DNA of 64,000 bases from Halomonas heilongjiangensis (GTDB taxonomy: Bacteria; Pseudomonadota; Gammaproteobacteria; Pseudomonadales; Halomonadaceae). Shown piece after piece: positions 18,171 through 27,148 of the stretch. The translations under genes were made by a program, and so were the position numbers. Each line of letters starts with the position of its first letter. Within the stretch, counting starts at the first letter, position 1. Below the pieces are notes generated by a model. The model had not been told where the DNA came from. It ran no database searches and saw nothing but the letters and a program-made list of their open reading frames with translations. The stretch lies in the NCBI RefSeq assembly GCF_002879645.1, contig NZ_PNRE01000090.1, forward strand, positions 83,318 through 147,317, given 5' to 3'.

Positions 18171-18914
18171 TCAGTAGGTGGCCCGCCCTCCGCTGATATC
18201 AAACGCGGCACCGGTAGTGAACGAGTTCTCACGGCTGCAGAGCCAGGCAGAGAGCGCCGCGATCTCTTCGACGGTAACGAACCGGCCCCGTGGGATCTTG
18301 GCGAGCACTGCTGCGATATAGTCTTCCGACATCTCCAGCATCAGGTCAGTCTTGGCCGCAGCAGGCGTGATGCAGTTCACCGCGATATCATGGCCGGCGA
18401 GCTCTTTGCCGAGTGACTTGGTCATCGCGATCACGGCCGCCTTGGCAGCACTGTACGCCGAGCCATTGGCATTGCCTTCCTTACCGGCAATCGAAGCGAT
18501 ATTGAGCACCCGCCCATAGCCCCGCCGAATCATCTCGGGCACGACCGCTCGGCAGGCATAGAAGGTGCCATCCAGGTTCACGCGCTGCACCCTCTCCCAC
18601 TGGTCCAGCGGGTACTCCCACAAGGGACAATCCGGCCCCACCACTCCCGCGGAATTCACCAGCACATCCACTCCGCCGCCTATCTTCAGGGTGCTGTCCA
18701 GCGCGCGCTGGACCGACCGATAATCACCCACATCGACTTCGAGCACAGCGTGCCCCCTCTCGTTACCCAGAGTCTCCTCCGGTGCAGTGGGGTGCCTGTC
18801 CCAAATCACGACTCGGGCGCCGGATTCGGCGAGCCTCCTGGCGATCGACATTCCGATGCCTTTGGCACCGCCGGTGATGACGGCGACCTGGTCTTGAAAG
18901 TCATAATGGTTCAT
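18171..18914 (-). CDS. SDR-family oxidoreductase
   Basis: A 247-residue classical SDR. It has the cofactor motif TGGAKGIG (about 14-21), NSAG near 88, and the catalytic Ser (NIASIAG) with YSAAK. It oxidises or reduces a secondary alcohol/ketone with NAD(P). It lies 23 bp downstream of dctM in the TRAP operon and upstream of the epimerase, so it likely performs an early oxidation of the imported compound. The C-terminal FDISGGRATY ending is normal for the family. Confidence 0.88.
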   Translation of the reverse strand: MNHYDFQDQVAVITGGAKGIGMSIARRLAESGARVVIWDRHPTAPEETLGNERGHAVLEVDVGDYRSVQRALDSTLKIGGGVDVLVNSAGVVGPDCPLWEYPLDQWERVQRVNLDGTFYACRAVVPEMIRRGYGRVLNIASIAGKEGNANGSAYSAAKAAVIAMTKSLGKELAGHDIAVNCITPAAAKTDLMLEMSEDYIAAVLAKIPRGRFVTVEEIAALSAWLCSRENSFTTGAAFDISGGRATY

Positions 18915-18937
18915 TGCGAAATCGACTCCGAGCGAGG

Positions 18938-20254
18938 CTACTTGATGTGGGATCCGACCAGGGAAAGCGCGATATCCGGGAAGGCGATGATGATCGCCAA
19001 TACCGCCAGCATGGCCATCAGGAAGGGCATGACGCCGAGCACAACGTCGGTGATCGGCCCAACGGGTCCATCACCGGCAAGCCGCTGCCTCACGCCCTGA
19101 AGGACAAAGAGATTCATGCCCACCGGCGGGGTGATCAGGGCCAGCTCCACCAGAATGACCACGATGATGCCGAACCACACCAGATCGACATCGGCCGCCA
19201 CCAGCACCGGCAGGAAGATAGGTAGCGTGGACACTACGATGGCCAGGCCATCCATCACCGTGCCGAGGAGGATGAACACCACGCAGAGCAGGATGATCAA
19301 CTGCAATTGGGTCAGCCCGAGTTCGGCAACCCAAGCAGAGATGGCCGCTGGAATGCCAACGAAGGAGAGAACGAACTGCAAGAGGAAGGCGGCGACGACG
19401 ATCAGTATCACCATGCAGCTGGTCACTGCCGTCGACACGAAGGTCTCTGACAGCATGCGTAGTGAGACACGCCGCTTGAAGCAGGCGATCAGGAAGGCTC
19501 CGGTAACGCCGTAGGCTGCCGCCTCGACGGAGGTCGCCACCCCCGTGTAGATCGAGCCGAGGACGACGCCAATCAGGCCGACGATAGGCAGGATCTTGAG
19601 AATGCCCGTCACCAGCCCCTTCACGCTGACCTCGCCACCAGAATTACGCACACGGTGGGGAGAGGCAAAGGAGAACACCGCCACGACACCGAGAAAGGAG
19701 GCCAGCATGATAAGGCCAGGAACAATGGCGGCGATATAGAGTTGTCCGATCGACACCTCAGCGACGAGACCATAGACGATCATGATGATGCTCGGCGGAA
19801 TCAGCACCCCGAGTGTCCCACCCGAGGCGATGGAGCCCAGTGAGATCTTTTCACTGTAACCATGCTTGCGCATCGCTGGCATCGCCACGGAGCCGATGGT
19901 CGAGGTCGTGGCCACGCTGGAGCCGGAGACGGCCGCGAAGACCCCAGAGGCAAAGATGTTGGTGTGCATCAGCCCGCCCGGCAGGCGGCTCAGCATCTTC
20001 GAGAAGGTCTCGTAGAGATCGTCGGTCATACCGCTACGCAACAGGATCTCGCCCATCATGATGTACAAGGGAACGACGATGATCGTAAGGGTACTGTGGG
20101 AAGCCCAGGAAACATGGCCAAAAAAACCCCAGATGGGGCCGATGAAGACCAACCCCACCACCAGGGCAGCCATCCCAAGAACGACAGCCACATGCAGCCC
20201 AATCACAAAACCAATAAGCAGGAAAATGGTAAGAGAAACGGCAATCTCAAGCAT
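18938..20254 (-). CDS. TRAP large permease 2 (DctM family)
   Basis: A 438-residue large TRAP subunit with about 12 membrane segments. It has the family segment FASGVFAAVSGSSVATTSTIG and, near the end, ALITPPVGMNLFVLQG. I chose ATG 20254 behind GGGAGGG; it overlaps dctQ by 8 bp. It is not closely similar to the first DctM (10532), so the two TRAP systems probably take different ligands. Confidence 0.93.
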   Translation of the reverse strand: MLEIAVSLTIFLLIGFVIGLHVAVVLGMAALVVGLVFIGPIWGFFGHVSWASHSTLTIIVVPLYIMMGEILLRSGMTDDLYETFSKMLSRLPGGLMHTNIFASGVFAAVSGSSVATTSTIGSVAMPAMRKHGYSEKISLGSIASGGTLGVLIPPSIIMIVYGLVAEVSIGQLYIAAIVPGLIMLASFLGVVAVFSFASPHRVRNSGGEVSVKGLVTGILKILPIVGLIGVVLGSIYTGVATSVEAAAYGVTGAFLIACFKRRVSLRMLSETFVSTAVTSCMVILIVVAAFLLQFVLSFVGIPAAISAWVAELGLTQLQLIILLCVVFILLGTVMDGLAIVVSTLPIFLPVLVAADVDLVWFGIIVVILVELALITPPVGMNLFVLQGVRQRLAGDGPVGPITDVVLGVMPFLMAMLAVLAIIIAFPDIALSLVGSHIK

Positions 20255-20756
20255 GAGAAATCCCTCCCTTGGAAGGCCGGAGTAAGGCGACAATCAGTCT
20301 GGTGGCCTGAATACTCAGCAATACATAGCCCAACGCCATGATGCTCTGGGGAATGAAGAGCGGTAGCGATACGATTGCCTGGGGAATATGCGATCCGATT
20401 CGGTAGGACTCGTAGGCATTGCCGAGTGCCTGCCAGGCGAGCACCGTGGCAAGTCCCAGCATGCTGACGAAGGCGAAGACGTCCGATATCCAGTTGAGCC
20501 TTTGGGGATAGATGGTTTTCAGCACATCGATCCTGACATGGGCATTCATCGCCAGGGCATAGGCCAGCGGCAGAGTGCCCACCATGACGATGACGAAGGA
20601 CGCCACTGTGTCAGAAATTCCGGAGAAAGGGCCGCCCAAGCGCCGACTGGTCACGTCGATGGTCATGAAGAAGGCCAACAAGAGTACCGCCGCCCCACTC
20701 AACAAGGACAGGGAATACGTCAGAGGAACTGAAGTCTGGCTGGCTCTATGATTCAT
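20247..20756 (-). CDS. TRAP small membrane subunit 2 (DctQ family)
   Basis: A 169-residue protein with four hydrophobic segments and the DctQ-type TIDVTSRRLGG and NAHVRIDVL features. It sits between dctP (114 bp upstream) and dctM (8-bp overlap). Confidence 0.88.
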   Translation of the reverse strand: MNHRASQTSVPLTYSLSLLSGAAVLLLAFFMTIDVTSRRLGGPFSGISDTVASFVIVMVGTLPLAYALAMNAHVRIDVLKTIYPQRLNWISDVFAFVSMLGLATVLAWQALGNAYESYRIGSHIPQAIVSLPLFIPQSIMALGYVLLSIQATRLIVALLRPSKGGISHA

Positions 20757-20830
20757 CGTGATGTCACTCCATGCCAGGAACTGGGGCCAGCCATATACTG
20801 TTGATCGGCGTGGTGACCCGGGGGTAGGGA

Positions 20831-20852
20831 GAGGGGATGAGGATATCCCCTC
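20831..20852 (-). promoter_or_regulatory. dctP/dctQ intercistronic hairpin 2
   Basis: A perfect 8-bp stem (GAGGGGAT with ATCCCCTC) and 6-base loop in the 114-bp gap between dctP and dctQ, without a T-run. It is equivalent in place to the hairpin of the first TRAP operon and probably boosts binding-protein mRNA. Confidence 0.5.
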
Positions 20853-20870
20853 GGCTAAGGGTGCGAAAAT

Positions 20871-21953
20871 TTATTCGATGCGAATGCCACTCAAGGGAGC
20901 AATATGGGTATTGAAGCTCTGCGCGGCTCCTTCGCTGTCAGAGACGCGCCCCGGCCACCAGGGCAGTACCACTTCCTGTGAAATATTCTGGATATCGTTC
21001 CACCACGCCTCGGGCAGCTGAGCGTGATCGAGATTCATGCCATTCTCTTGGGCGATCTCGAAGCCCAGCTCGGCATTCTTCATACCGAGACGCCAGCCCT
21101 CGTCACTGAACTCGTCGGAAAATTCCTCGATGGTGGCCTGGACTTCGTCGGGTAGGTCGTTCCAGGTGCGCTGACTGACGACGATGTACCCCGTGGCCGG
21201 AGCGATGCCGATATCCGAGACGTGATCGGTGGTTTCCCAAAGGCTCATCCTGCCGATATGCTCGGCCCCGGTTACCATGCCGTCGATCAGGCCCCTCTGC
21301 AGGGCGCCATAGAGCTCGGACATCGGCAGGCTCATGGGCTCAGCGCCAAGCTCTTCGAGGTACTTGGCCTGACTAGAAGAGAAGACGCGGATCTTCTTGC
21401 CTTCCAGATCACTCAACTCGTCAACAGGGAAGGTCGAGTAGAGGTGCATGGGCCCCCAGGCGAAGCTGGATATTACCTTGCCCCCCATCCGGTCCTCGTT
21501 TTCCGCAACCACATGGGTCATCCAGGCATCGGTGATCGCTCGGTAGTCGTCATAACTCGACGCCAATCCAGGAAGCTCCGATGCCTCGATCATCGGAAAA
21601 TCGCCTGCCACATAGCCGGTGGTGATCTCGGCAAAGTCGATCATCCCTGAGCTCAGCACTCGGAGGAACTCCGTCCCCGACATCCCGAGCTCGTCTGCGG
21701 TGACGATCTCAAGCGAGTAGCGGCCATCCGTCTCCTCCTGGAGTCGCTCGTCCAGCCAATGCCACTTCTTGTAGCTCTCCCCCGTGCGATGCAGGGCCAC
21801 CGCCCGCAGGGTCTTGGTATCACTCGCCTGGGCCTGCTGCGTGATTCCTGCCAGGCCCGGCAGAGATAAGGCGAACCCGGCACCGAGCAGGACACTCAGG
21901 CAAAGGGGAGCGAGGGACCTCGTGGCCCGTGGACTTGCGTTCAGTTCTTGCAT
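20871..21953 (-). CDS. TRAP substrate-binding protein 2 (DctP family)
   Basis: A 360-residue periplasmic binding protein. A signal peptide of about 43 residues ends at QAQAS. The conserved GKKIRVFSSSQAKYLEELGAEP and ALQRGLIDGM segments hold the usual ligand arginine and hinge helix. It heads the operon dctP-dctQ-dctM-SDR-epimerase. An island-type operator pair lies about 90 bp upstream (22043-22076). Confidence 0.92.
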   Translation of the reverse strand: MQELNASPRATRSLAPLCLSVLLGAGFALSLPGLAGITQQAQASDTKTLRAVALHRTGESYKKWHWLDERLQEETDGRYSLEIVTADELGMSGTEFLRVLSSGMIDFAEITTGYVAGDFPMIEASELPGLASSYDDYRAITDAWMTHVVAENEDRMGGKVISSFAWGPMHLYSTFPVDELSDLEGKKIRVFSSSQAKYLEELGAEPMSLPMSELYGALQRGLIDGMVTGAEHIGRMSLWETTDHVSDIGIAPATGYIVVSQRTWNDLPDEVQATIEEFSDEFSDEGWRLGMKNAELGFEIAQENGMNLDHAQLPEAWWNDIQNISQEVVLPWWPGRVSDSEGAAQSFNTHIAPLSGIRIE

Positions 21954-22042
21954 GCTACACCTCGTCTTGTTGGCGTTATTTTGGTGACGGTGTTCGGGCC
22001 CGCACCGCTGATGTGTGTCGCTCTTGGCAGGCCATCCTAAAG

Positions 22043-22076
22043 CCGGAACAAGGTTCTAATTTGAAACATTATTCCA
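22043..22076 (-). promoter_or_regulatory. GGAAC-N3-GTTCC-family operator pair
   Basis: CCGGAACAAGGTTCTAA (22043-22059) and TGAAACATTATTCCA (22062-22076) are two imperfect copies 18 bp apart. They lie between the start of dctP (minus strand) and the end of the next gene, so they can only serve the TRAP operon. Confidence 0.5.
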
Positions 22077-22112
22077 AAAACAAACAATACCCCACTTTAG
22101 TCTACCCAAGAT

Positions 22113-23114
22113 TCAGAGGCGGGGAATGCCGAGCACCTGTGGCGAGTCGTCCAGCGACCCCGCCTCGTACATCGCCCAGGCGGTGATCGACTGCCAGCGC
22201 TGCAGGTACTCCCGAGCCGCCTCGCCGGAGAGGTTCAGTGCCGTGGCCCCTACGTTGTCCAGGAAGGCCTGGAAGGCCTCGGTCTCCACGGCCTCGGCAT
22301 AGGTATCCTCGAGGATCGCCTTGATGTGGTCGGGGGTATCCTTATGCACGTAGGCGCCCTTGAAGGAGCCATAGGGCATGTAGGGCCGCAGGCCGGGAAT
22401 CAGTTCGGTGAGCGCCGGCATGTCCGGATAAGCCTCGAGACGCTCGGCATCGAGTACCGCCAGGGCCCGAAGACGCCCGGAGTTGATGTACTCGCGGGTA
22501 GAGGAGAGGCTCGAGGGCATGAAATCGATATGCCCTCCCTGCAAGGCGGAAATGCCCGGGCCCTCGCCGGCGAAGGTGACATGGCGCACGTCGAAGTCGA
22601 TCAGACTGCTGACCAGCGCATGGGTGGTGGCGGCCAGACTCGCCGCGCCCTGGTTGCCCATGCGCAGCTCGCCCGGGTTCTCCCGGATATGAGCGACCAG
22701 TTCCTCCATGGTCTCGAAGGGGCTATCGGCCGGTACCACGAAGACCACGATGTCGACGCTGGTGATGTTCACCGGATGCAGGTCGCTGTAATCGAAGTCG
22801 GCGAGTCCCAGCAGGGGAAAGAGTTGCGGATTCTCGGCGCCATACAGGATGTGGTAGCCGTCGGCTCGCTGGTTCAGCACGTGATTGGTGCCGATCACCC
22901 CGGTCCCCCCCGGGCGATTGGTGAGGATGACCGTCGTGCCGAGAAGCTCTTCCACATGGGGCGTCAGGCCGCGGGCGATCACGTCGGTGGAACCACCGGC
23001 CCCCCACTGGATGGTGCCCTGGATATTGCGTTGGGGGTAGTCGGCCAGGACCGTACCGGCCATCAGCATGGCGGCGGTGGAGATGGCGAGACTCGCGGTT
23101 GTCAGGCTTTTCAT
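22113..23114 (-). CDS. Orphan Bug/TctC-family binding protein
   Basis: A 333-residue tripartite tricarboxylate transporter receptor. The signal peptide ends near TVLA. The mature start ADYPQRNIQGTIQWGAGGST, the NRPGGTGVIGTNH loop and a C-terminal LGIPRL are shared with three other proteins in this window. No tctA/tctB gene is adjacent, so it must borrow a permease (for example TctBA at 49145-51139) or act in sensing. I chose ATG 23114 (AGAGG upstream). It follows the SDR gene by 129 bp in the minus-strand flavoprotein 2 cluster. Confidence 0.9.
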   Translation of the reverse strand: MKSLTTASLAISTAAMLMAGTVLADYPQRNIQGTIQWGAGGSTDVIARGLTPHVEELLGTTVILTNRPGGTGVIGTNHVLNQRADGYHILYGAENPQLFPLLGLADFDYSDLHPVNITSVDIVVFVVPADSPFETMEELVAHIRENPGELRMGNQGAASLAATTHALVSSLIDFDVRHVTFAGEGPGISALQGGHIDFMPSSLSSTREYINSGRLRALAVLDAERLEAYPDMPALTELIPGLRPYMPYGSFKGAYVHKDTPDHIKAILEDTYAEAVETEAFQAFLDNVGATALNLSGEAAREYLQRWQSITAWAMYEAGSLDDSPQVLGIPRL

Positions 23115-23243
23115 GATGTACACCTCTATTGTGGTTGTGGTTGCGCTGGGCACTGCGCAGCCGTGTTCGAGCACGCTGCGCCGGCTCATCCCTGCCCTAC
23201 GGTGAATAGCCACCGCCCTCCTTGATCGGTGGCCGGGAAAGCA

Positions 23244-24008
23244 TCAGGTTTGCAGGCTCGCCTCCGGCGCCCCGAGGGCACTCCAGCCACCATCTGCCAC
23301 CAGCACGCTGCCAGTGATGAAGCTGGCCTGCGGCGAGGTGAGAAAGGCGATCGCCTCGGCGATCTCCGCCGGGTCGGCCAGCCGTCCCATCGGGGTTCTG
23401 GCCTCGAGGGCCGCGGTATCGATGGTGCCGCGCCGTTCCAGTTCGTCGATCAGGGTGGTACGCACATAGCCGGGGGCGATGGCATTCACGCGCACCCCGT
23501 GTCGAGCCCATTCGCAGGCCATGGAGCGAGTCATGCCAAGGATCCCGGCCTTGGCCGCACCGTAGGCGTTACGGGTTGGAATGCCGCCCAGAGCGGCGAT
23601 GGAGCTAAGATTGACGATGGCTCCCTGCCTCCGTGCCAGCATCTCGCCAGCGACCGCCTGGGTGACCAGAAAGGTGCCGCACAGATTTACCCTGAGCACC
23701 TGCTCGAAGCCCTCCCCGGACTGCCCCAGGGTCTCCCCCGGCTGCTCGGCGATACCGGCATTGTTGATCAGCACGTCAATGCGACCGAAGGCAGCCATTA
23801 CCCGCTCGACCATGGCGCTGACTTGTTCCGTGTCGGTAACGTCGGCCTCTATGCCCAGGTGACCCGGCCCCAGTTCCTTGGCCCGAGCCACGGCAGCCTG
23901 GCCGTCGAGGTCGATGACGACCACATGGGGGATGTCCCGAGCGAGGCGCCGAGCGGTAGCCCAGCCGATGCCCTGGGCGCCTCCGGTGACCAACGCCACC
24001 GCACTCAT
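23244..24008 (-). CDS. SDR-family oxidoreductase
   Basis: A 254-residue classical SDR. It has the TGGAQGIG cofactor motif near residue 8, NNAG near 86, and the catalytic NLSSIAALGG with YGAAK. A PGYVRT segment and the C-terminal VLVADGGWSA follow. Its start overlaps the NIPSNAP stop (ATGA at 24008), so it is coupled to the flavoprotein 2-NIPSNAP genes. It likely oxidises a ring hydroxyl before or after the flavoprotein step. An earlier in-frame start four codons upstream is less likely. Confidence 0.88.
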   Translation of the reverse strand: MSAVALVTGGAQGIGWATARRLARDIPHVVVIDLDGQAAVARAKELGPGHLGIEADVTDTEQVSAMVERVMAAFGRIDVLINNAGIAEQPGETLGQSGEGFEQVLRVNLCGTFLVTQAVAGEMLARRQGAIVNLSSIAALGGIPTRNAYGAAKAGILGMTRSMACEWARHGVRVNAIAPGYVRTTLIDELERRGTIDTAALEARTPMGRLADPAEIAEAIAFLTSPQASFITGSVLVADGGWSALGAPEASLQT

Positions 24009-24340
24009 GACGCCACCCATTCATTGAGGCGATCGATGCCGCGAATCAGGCGGGTCTCCTGTGCCACGATCAGGTGGCCGGAGGCCGCCAGGTACTCGGC
24101 GAAGGCGGGGTGCGCATCGCGCGCCGCACAGCGTCGCTCGTAGTCGGCCAGGGAGTCGTATCCCCACAGGTGCACGAACTGGTTCTGGGGGCCCACTACG
24201 CTGGTGTGGAAGCCCAGCGGCGTGCCCAGGGTCTCCTTGAGGATCGGCATCGCCAGGCGATGGAAGACCTCGACGAACTCGCCCATCCTGCGCGGTGCGA
24301 TGGTGTAGACGCGGTGGTCAATCAGCGGCTTGATGGCCAT
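24005..24340 (-). CDS. NIPSNAP-family protein, single domain
   Basis: A 111-residue protein with one NIPSNAP ferredoxin-like domain: DHRVYTIAPRRMGEFVEVF at the start and FVHLWGYDSLADYERR in the middle, the family's most recognisable stretch. Its start lies 23 bp inside the end of the flavoprotein 2 gene and its stop overlaps the SDR start. This tight three-gene coupling suggests one enzyme system. Confidence 0.85.
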   Translation of the reverse strand: MAIKPLIDHRVYTIAPRRMGEFVEVFHRLAMPILKETLGTPLGFHTSVVGPQNQFVHLWGYDSLADYERRCAARDAHPAFAEYLAASGHLIVAQETRLIRGIDRLNEWVAS

Positions 24341-26105
24341 GAGCCTTCTCCTTTCCCGGTGTCTCGGCGGCCGGCGCTCGCTGCGCCAGTTCGTCGTCGA
24401 TGCCGGCCAGATGGCGGCCGGTGATGTAGCCGAAGGTCATGATCGGTCCCAGGGTGATCCCCGCAGCGGGATAGCTGCCGCCCATGATGCTGCGCCGGTC
24501 GTTGCCCACGGCGTAGAGTCCCTGGATACACTCACCGTTACCGTCCAGCACCCGCCCGTAGACGTCGGTCTTGATGCCGTCGAAGGTGCCGAGGTCGCCC
24601 ATGTAGACCTTGACGGCGTAGAAGGGCCCCTTGTGGATCGGCGCCACGCAGGGATTGGATCCGTGCTGGGGGTCGGCCAGGTAGCGGTTGAAGCTGGTGG
24701 TGCCGCGGCCAAACTGGCGATCCTCGCCGACCGCGGCGCCCGCGTTGTACTCGGCGACGGTGTGCTCCAACTGGCCGGGCTCGACCCCGATTTCACGCGC
24801 CAGCTCGGTCAGCGTGCGGCCGCGCTTCAGGTACCCCTTGCGGATCAGCCCCCCGGCCGGCATCGGCGCCGGCTTGACGTAGCCCAGGCCGTACTTGCTC
24901 AGGCAGGTCTGGTCACAGATCAGCCACATATGGGTGCTGTCGTCCTGACAGTGCTCGAGCATGGCGGTACCGACGTCGTGGTAGGAATCGGACTCGTTGC
25001 AGAAGCGCCGGCCATCGGGGCCGATGCCGACCACCCCGGGCTTGTAGCGGTCGAGCAGATGGGGAAACTTGCCTGTCCCGCCGCCCTTCCTGGGTACCAG
25101 GGACGTGGGCATCCAGGCGGAGGGCTGGGGGTACTCGCAGGTCACCGGCACGCCGAGCGCCTCCACCATGGCCAGGCCATCACCGGTGTTGCTCTCCGGT
25201 ACCGGCGAGTGATGCTCACCGCCCCGCCTCAGGTGCGGATAGGCCTGGCGGATGCGCGCCACGTCCTGAGCGAAACCGCCGCAGGCCAGCACCACCCCCC
25301 GGCGTGCCTCGATGGTCACCTCGCGCCCCTCGAGCAGCGCCCGGGCGCCACGGACCCGGCCTTCGACATGCAGCAGTTCGCGGGCCGGCGCGCCGGTGTG
25401 GATCGGAATGCCCAGATCGAAGGCACTCCTGGCTAGCCGCGCGGCCAAGGCATTGCCGCTGGTCACATTGACGCCGCGGCGGTAGAGCACGAGCTCCTTC
25501 AAGTGGATGGCCAGGCGCTTGGCCACATAACGAAAGGAAGTCAGTGAGCGGGTGGCATTGAAGAAGTGCTTGAGGTCGGCATTGGAGGAGTTGAACATCA
25601 TGCCGATGAAGGTGATGGTCTCGAGCGGCGGGCGCATCCGCCGCATCTCCTTGCCGAGTTCGCGCAGGTCGAAGGGGGCGGCCAGGATCGAACGGCCGAT
25701 ATCGACGCCACCCGGTCGCGTCGGGTGGTAGTCGGGATAGAGGGTCGGCACGAACTGGACGGCGGTCTCCCGCTCGAAGAAATCCACCATCTCCGGTCCC
25801 TTGTCGAGGAAGGCCTCGACGGCCTCGGCGTCGAAGAAATCGCCGGCCTCGGTGCGCAGGTAGTCGCGGGCGGCCTCACGTGAGTCGTCGGGATTCTGGG
25901 CCCGGCCGTGATGGTTGCCGGGAATCCACAGCACGCCACCGGAGAAGGCGGTGGTGCCGCCGAAGACATCGGTCTTCTCGAGAACGACGACCTCGAGCCC
26001 CTGCCTGGCGGCGGTGATGGCGGTGGAGAGGCCGCCGGCGCCGGCGCCTATCACCAGCACATCGCACTGACGATCCTCCGGATATGAGGTGTGGTTGGGG
26101 GTCAT
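24318..26105 (-). CDS. FAD-dependent KstD/FrdA-type dehydrogenase 2
   Basis: A 595-residue FAD_binding_2 flavoprotein. It has the N-terminal VLVIGAGAGGLSTA (about 16-29) with EKTDVFGGTTAFSGGVLWIP. The C-terminal FAD site is GLYAVGNDRRSIMGG..PAAGITLGPIMTFG. It is a full-length paralogue of the proteins at 12902, 31368 and 34886; the substrate is unknown. It heads flavoprotein-NIPSNAP-SDR and follows the SDR at 26139 by 33 bp, so all may share one transcript starting near 27000. Confidence 0.87.
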   Translation of the reverse strand: MTPNHTSYPEDRQCDVLVIGAGAGGLSTAITAARQGLEVVVLEKTDVFGGTTAFSGGVLWIPGNHHGRAQNPDDSREAARDYLRTEAGDFFDAEAVEAFLDKGPEMVDFFERETAVQFVPTLYPDYHPTRPGGVDIGRSILAAPFDLRELGKEMRRMRPPLETITFIGMMFNSSNADLKHFFNATRSLTSFRYVAKRLAIHLKELVLYRRGVNVTSGNALAARLARSAFDLGIPIHTGAPARELLHVEGRVRGARALLEGREVTIEARRGVVLACGGFAQDVARIRQAYPHLRRGGEHHSPVPESNTGDGLAMVEALGVPVTCEYPQPSAWMPTSLVPRKGGGTGKFPHLLDRYKPGVVGIGPDGRRFCNESDSYHDVGTAMLEHCQDDSTHMWLICDQTCLSKYGLGYVKPAPMPAGGLIRKGYLKRGRTLTELAREIGVEPGQLEHTVAEYNAGAAVGEDRQFGRGTTSFNRYLADPQHGSNPCVAPIHKGPFYAVKVYMGDLGTFDGIKTDVYGRVLDGNGECIQGLYAVGNDRRSIMGGSYPAAGITLGPIMTFGYITGRHLAGIDDELAQRAPAAETPGKEKAHGHQAAD

Positions 26106-26138
26106 GGCTGGCCCTCCTGGGTCGGAAATGAAAGGAAA

Positions 26139-26960
26139 TCAGTCGGCCGAGAAGCCGGGACGCGGCACCTTGTCCATCAGCATGCAGGGCAGGCCACCAT
26201 CGACGCCGAGCTCGGCGCCATTGACATAGCCGGCACGCTCGCTGAGCAGGAAGAGCACCGCGTTGGCGATGTCCTCGGCCTCACCGATGCGACGACTGGC
26301 GGTGAAGGCCTCGCGCGCTTCGGTGACGCCGGGCCGGGCGTAGAAGGCCGCCGAGAGCTCGGTGCGAATCATCCCAGGGGAGACGGCGTTGCTGCGCACG
26401 CCGAGGGGCCCCCACTCGGCGGCCAGCTGGCGGGAGAGGATCGCCACCGCCGCCTTGCTCGGGCTGTAGGCGCCGCTCCAGGTCTGGGGCTGGTTGGCGG
26501 AGACCGAGGCGATGTGCACGATGCTGCCGCGGCCCCGGTCGCGCATCGGCCGGCCGAAGGCCCGGGCGCAGAGCAGGTAGCCGGTGAGGTTGACCGCCAG
26601 CACCGCATTCCAGTCGGCCAGCGACACCTCGGCGAGCCCGCCGGGGCGCAGGATGCCGGCGCCGTTGACCAGCCCCCGGCAGGGCCCCAGCGCCTCCTCC
26701 ACCGCCGCCGCCGCCTGGCGGACCTGCGACTCGTCAGCGATATCGCAGGCCAGGGCGATGCGCCGACCGGGCAGGTCGTCCAGCGTTCGCACCAGCTCCT
26801 CGCAGTCCGCCAGGTTGCGGTCCAGCAGGGCCACGTCGGCGCCGGCCTCGGCCAGGGCGCGAGCGACACCGGCACCGATGCCACTGGCCGCCCCGGTGAC
26901 CACCTGGACCGTGCCGGCCAGGCCGAGCCAATCGCCCGCTGTCGTCGTCTGTGCTGCCAT
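26139..26960 (-). CDS. SDR-family oxidoreductase
   Basis: A 273-residue classical SDR. It has TGAASGIGAG (about 22-31), NGAG, the HIASVSAN serine and the catalytic YSPSK as in GAYSPSKAAV. It is first in the minus-strand run SDR-flavoprotein-NIPSNAP-SDR-Bug. It is divergent from the AraC-type gene at 27149, which is therefore its likely regulator. It probably oxidises a ring alcohol of the imported compound. Confidence 0.87.
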   Translation of the reverse strand: MAAQTTTAGDWLGLAGTVQVVTGAASGIGAGVARALAEAGADVALLDRNLADCEELVRTLDDLPGRRIALACDIADESQVRQAAAAVEEALGPCRGLVNGAGILRPGGLAEVSLADWNAVLAVNLTGYLLCARAFGRPMRDRGRGSIVHIASVSANQPQTWSGAYSPSKAAVAILSRQLAAEWGPLGVRSNAVSPGMIRTELSAAFYARPGVTEAREAFTASRRIGEAEDIANAVLFLLSERAGYVNGAELGVDGGLPCMLMDKVPRPGFSAD

Positions 26961-27063
26961 CCGATGCCTCCTCTGATGGTGAGGGCAACCCGGCCGGGGC
27001 GCCCGATGGCGATGGATGGCTTGTATTTTTCATTGGAGGGAGGGGCGAAATAAGGCACATTGA

Positions 27064-27095
27064 CCAACAGAAGTTGGACGATTTCTAACTTCCTT
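27064..27095. promoter_or_regulatory. Inverted repeat, candidate AraC site
   Basis: CCAAC-AGAA-GTTGG (27064-27077) is a perfect 5-bp inverted repeat, and an AAGTTgG-like half recurs inverted in TCTAACTTCC (27084-27093). It lies between the divergent SDR and AraC genes. A PobR-like protein could bind here. Confidence 0.35.
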
Positions 27096-27148
27096 CACTC
27101 TTTGGTCTAAGCTCGGGCGAAAGAAGCGCTGGGTAGGGGAGGATAGCG

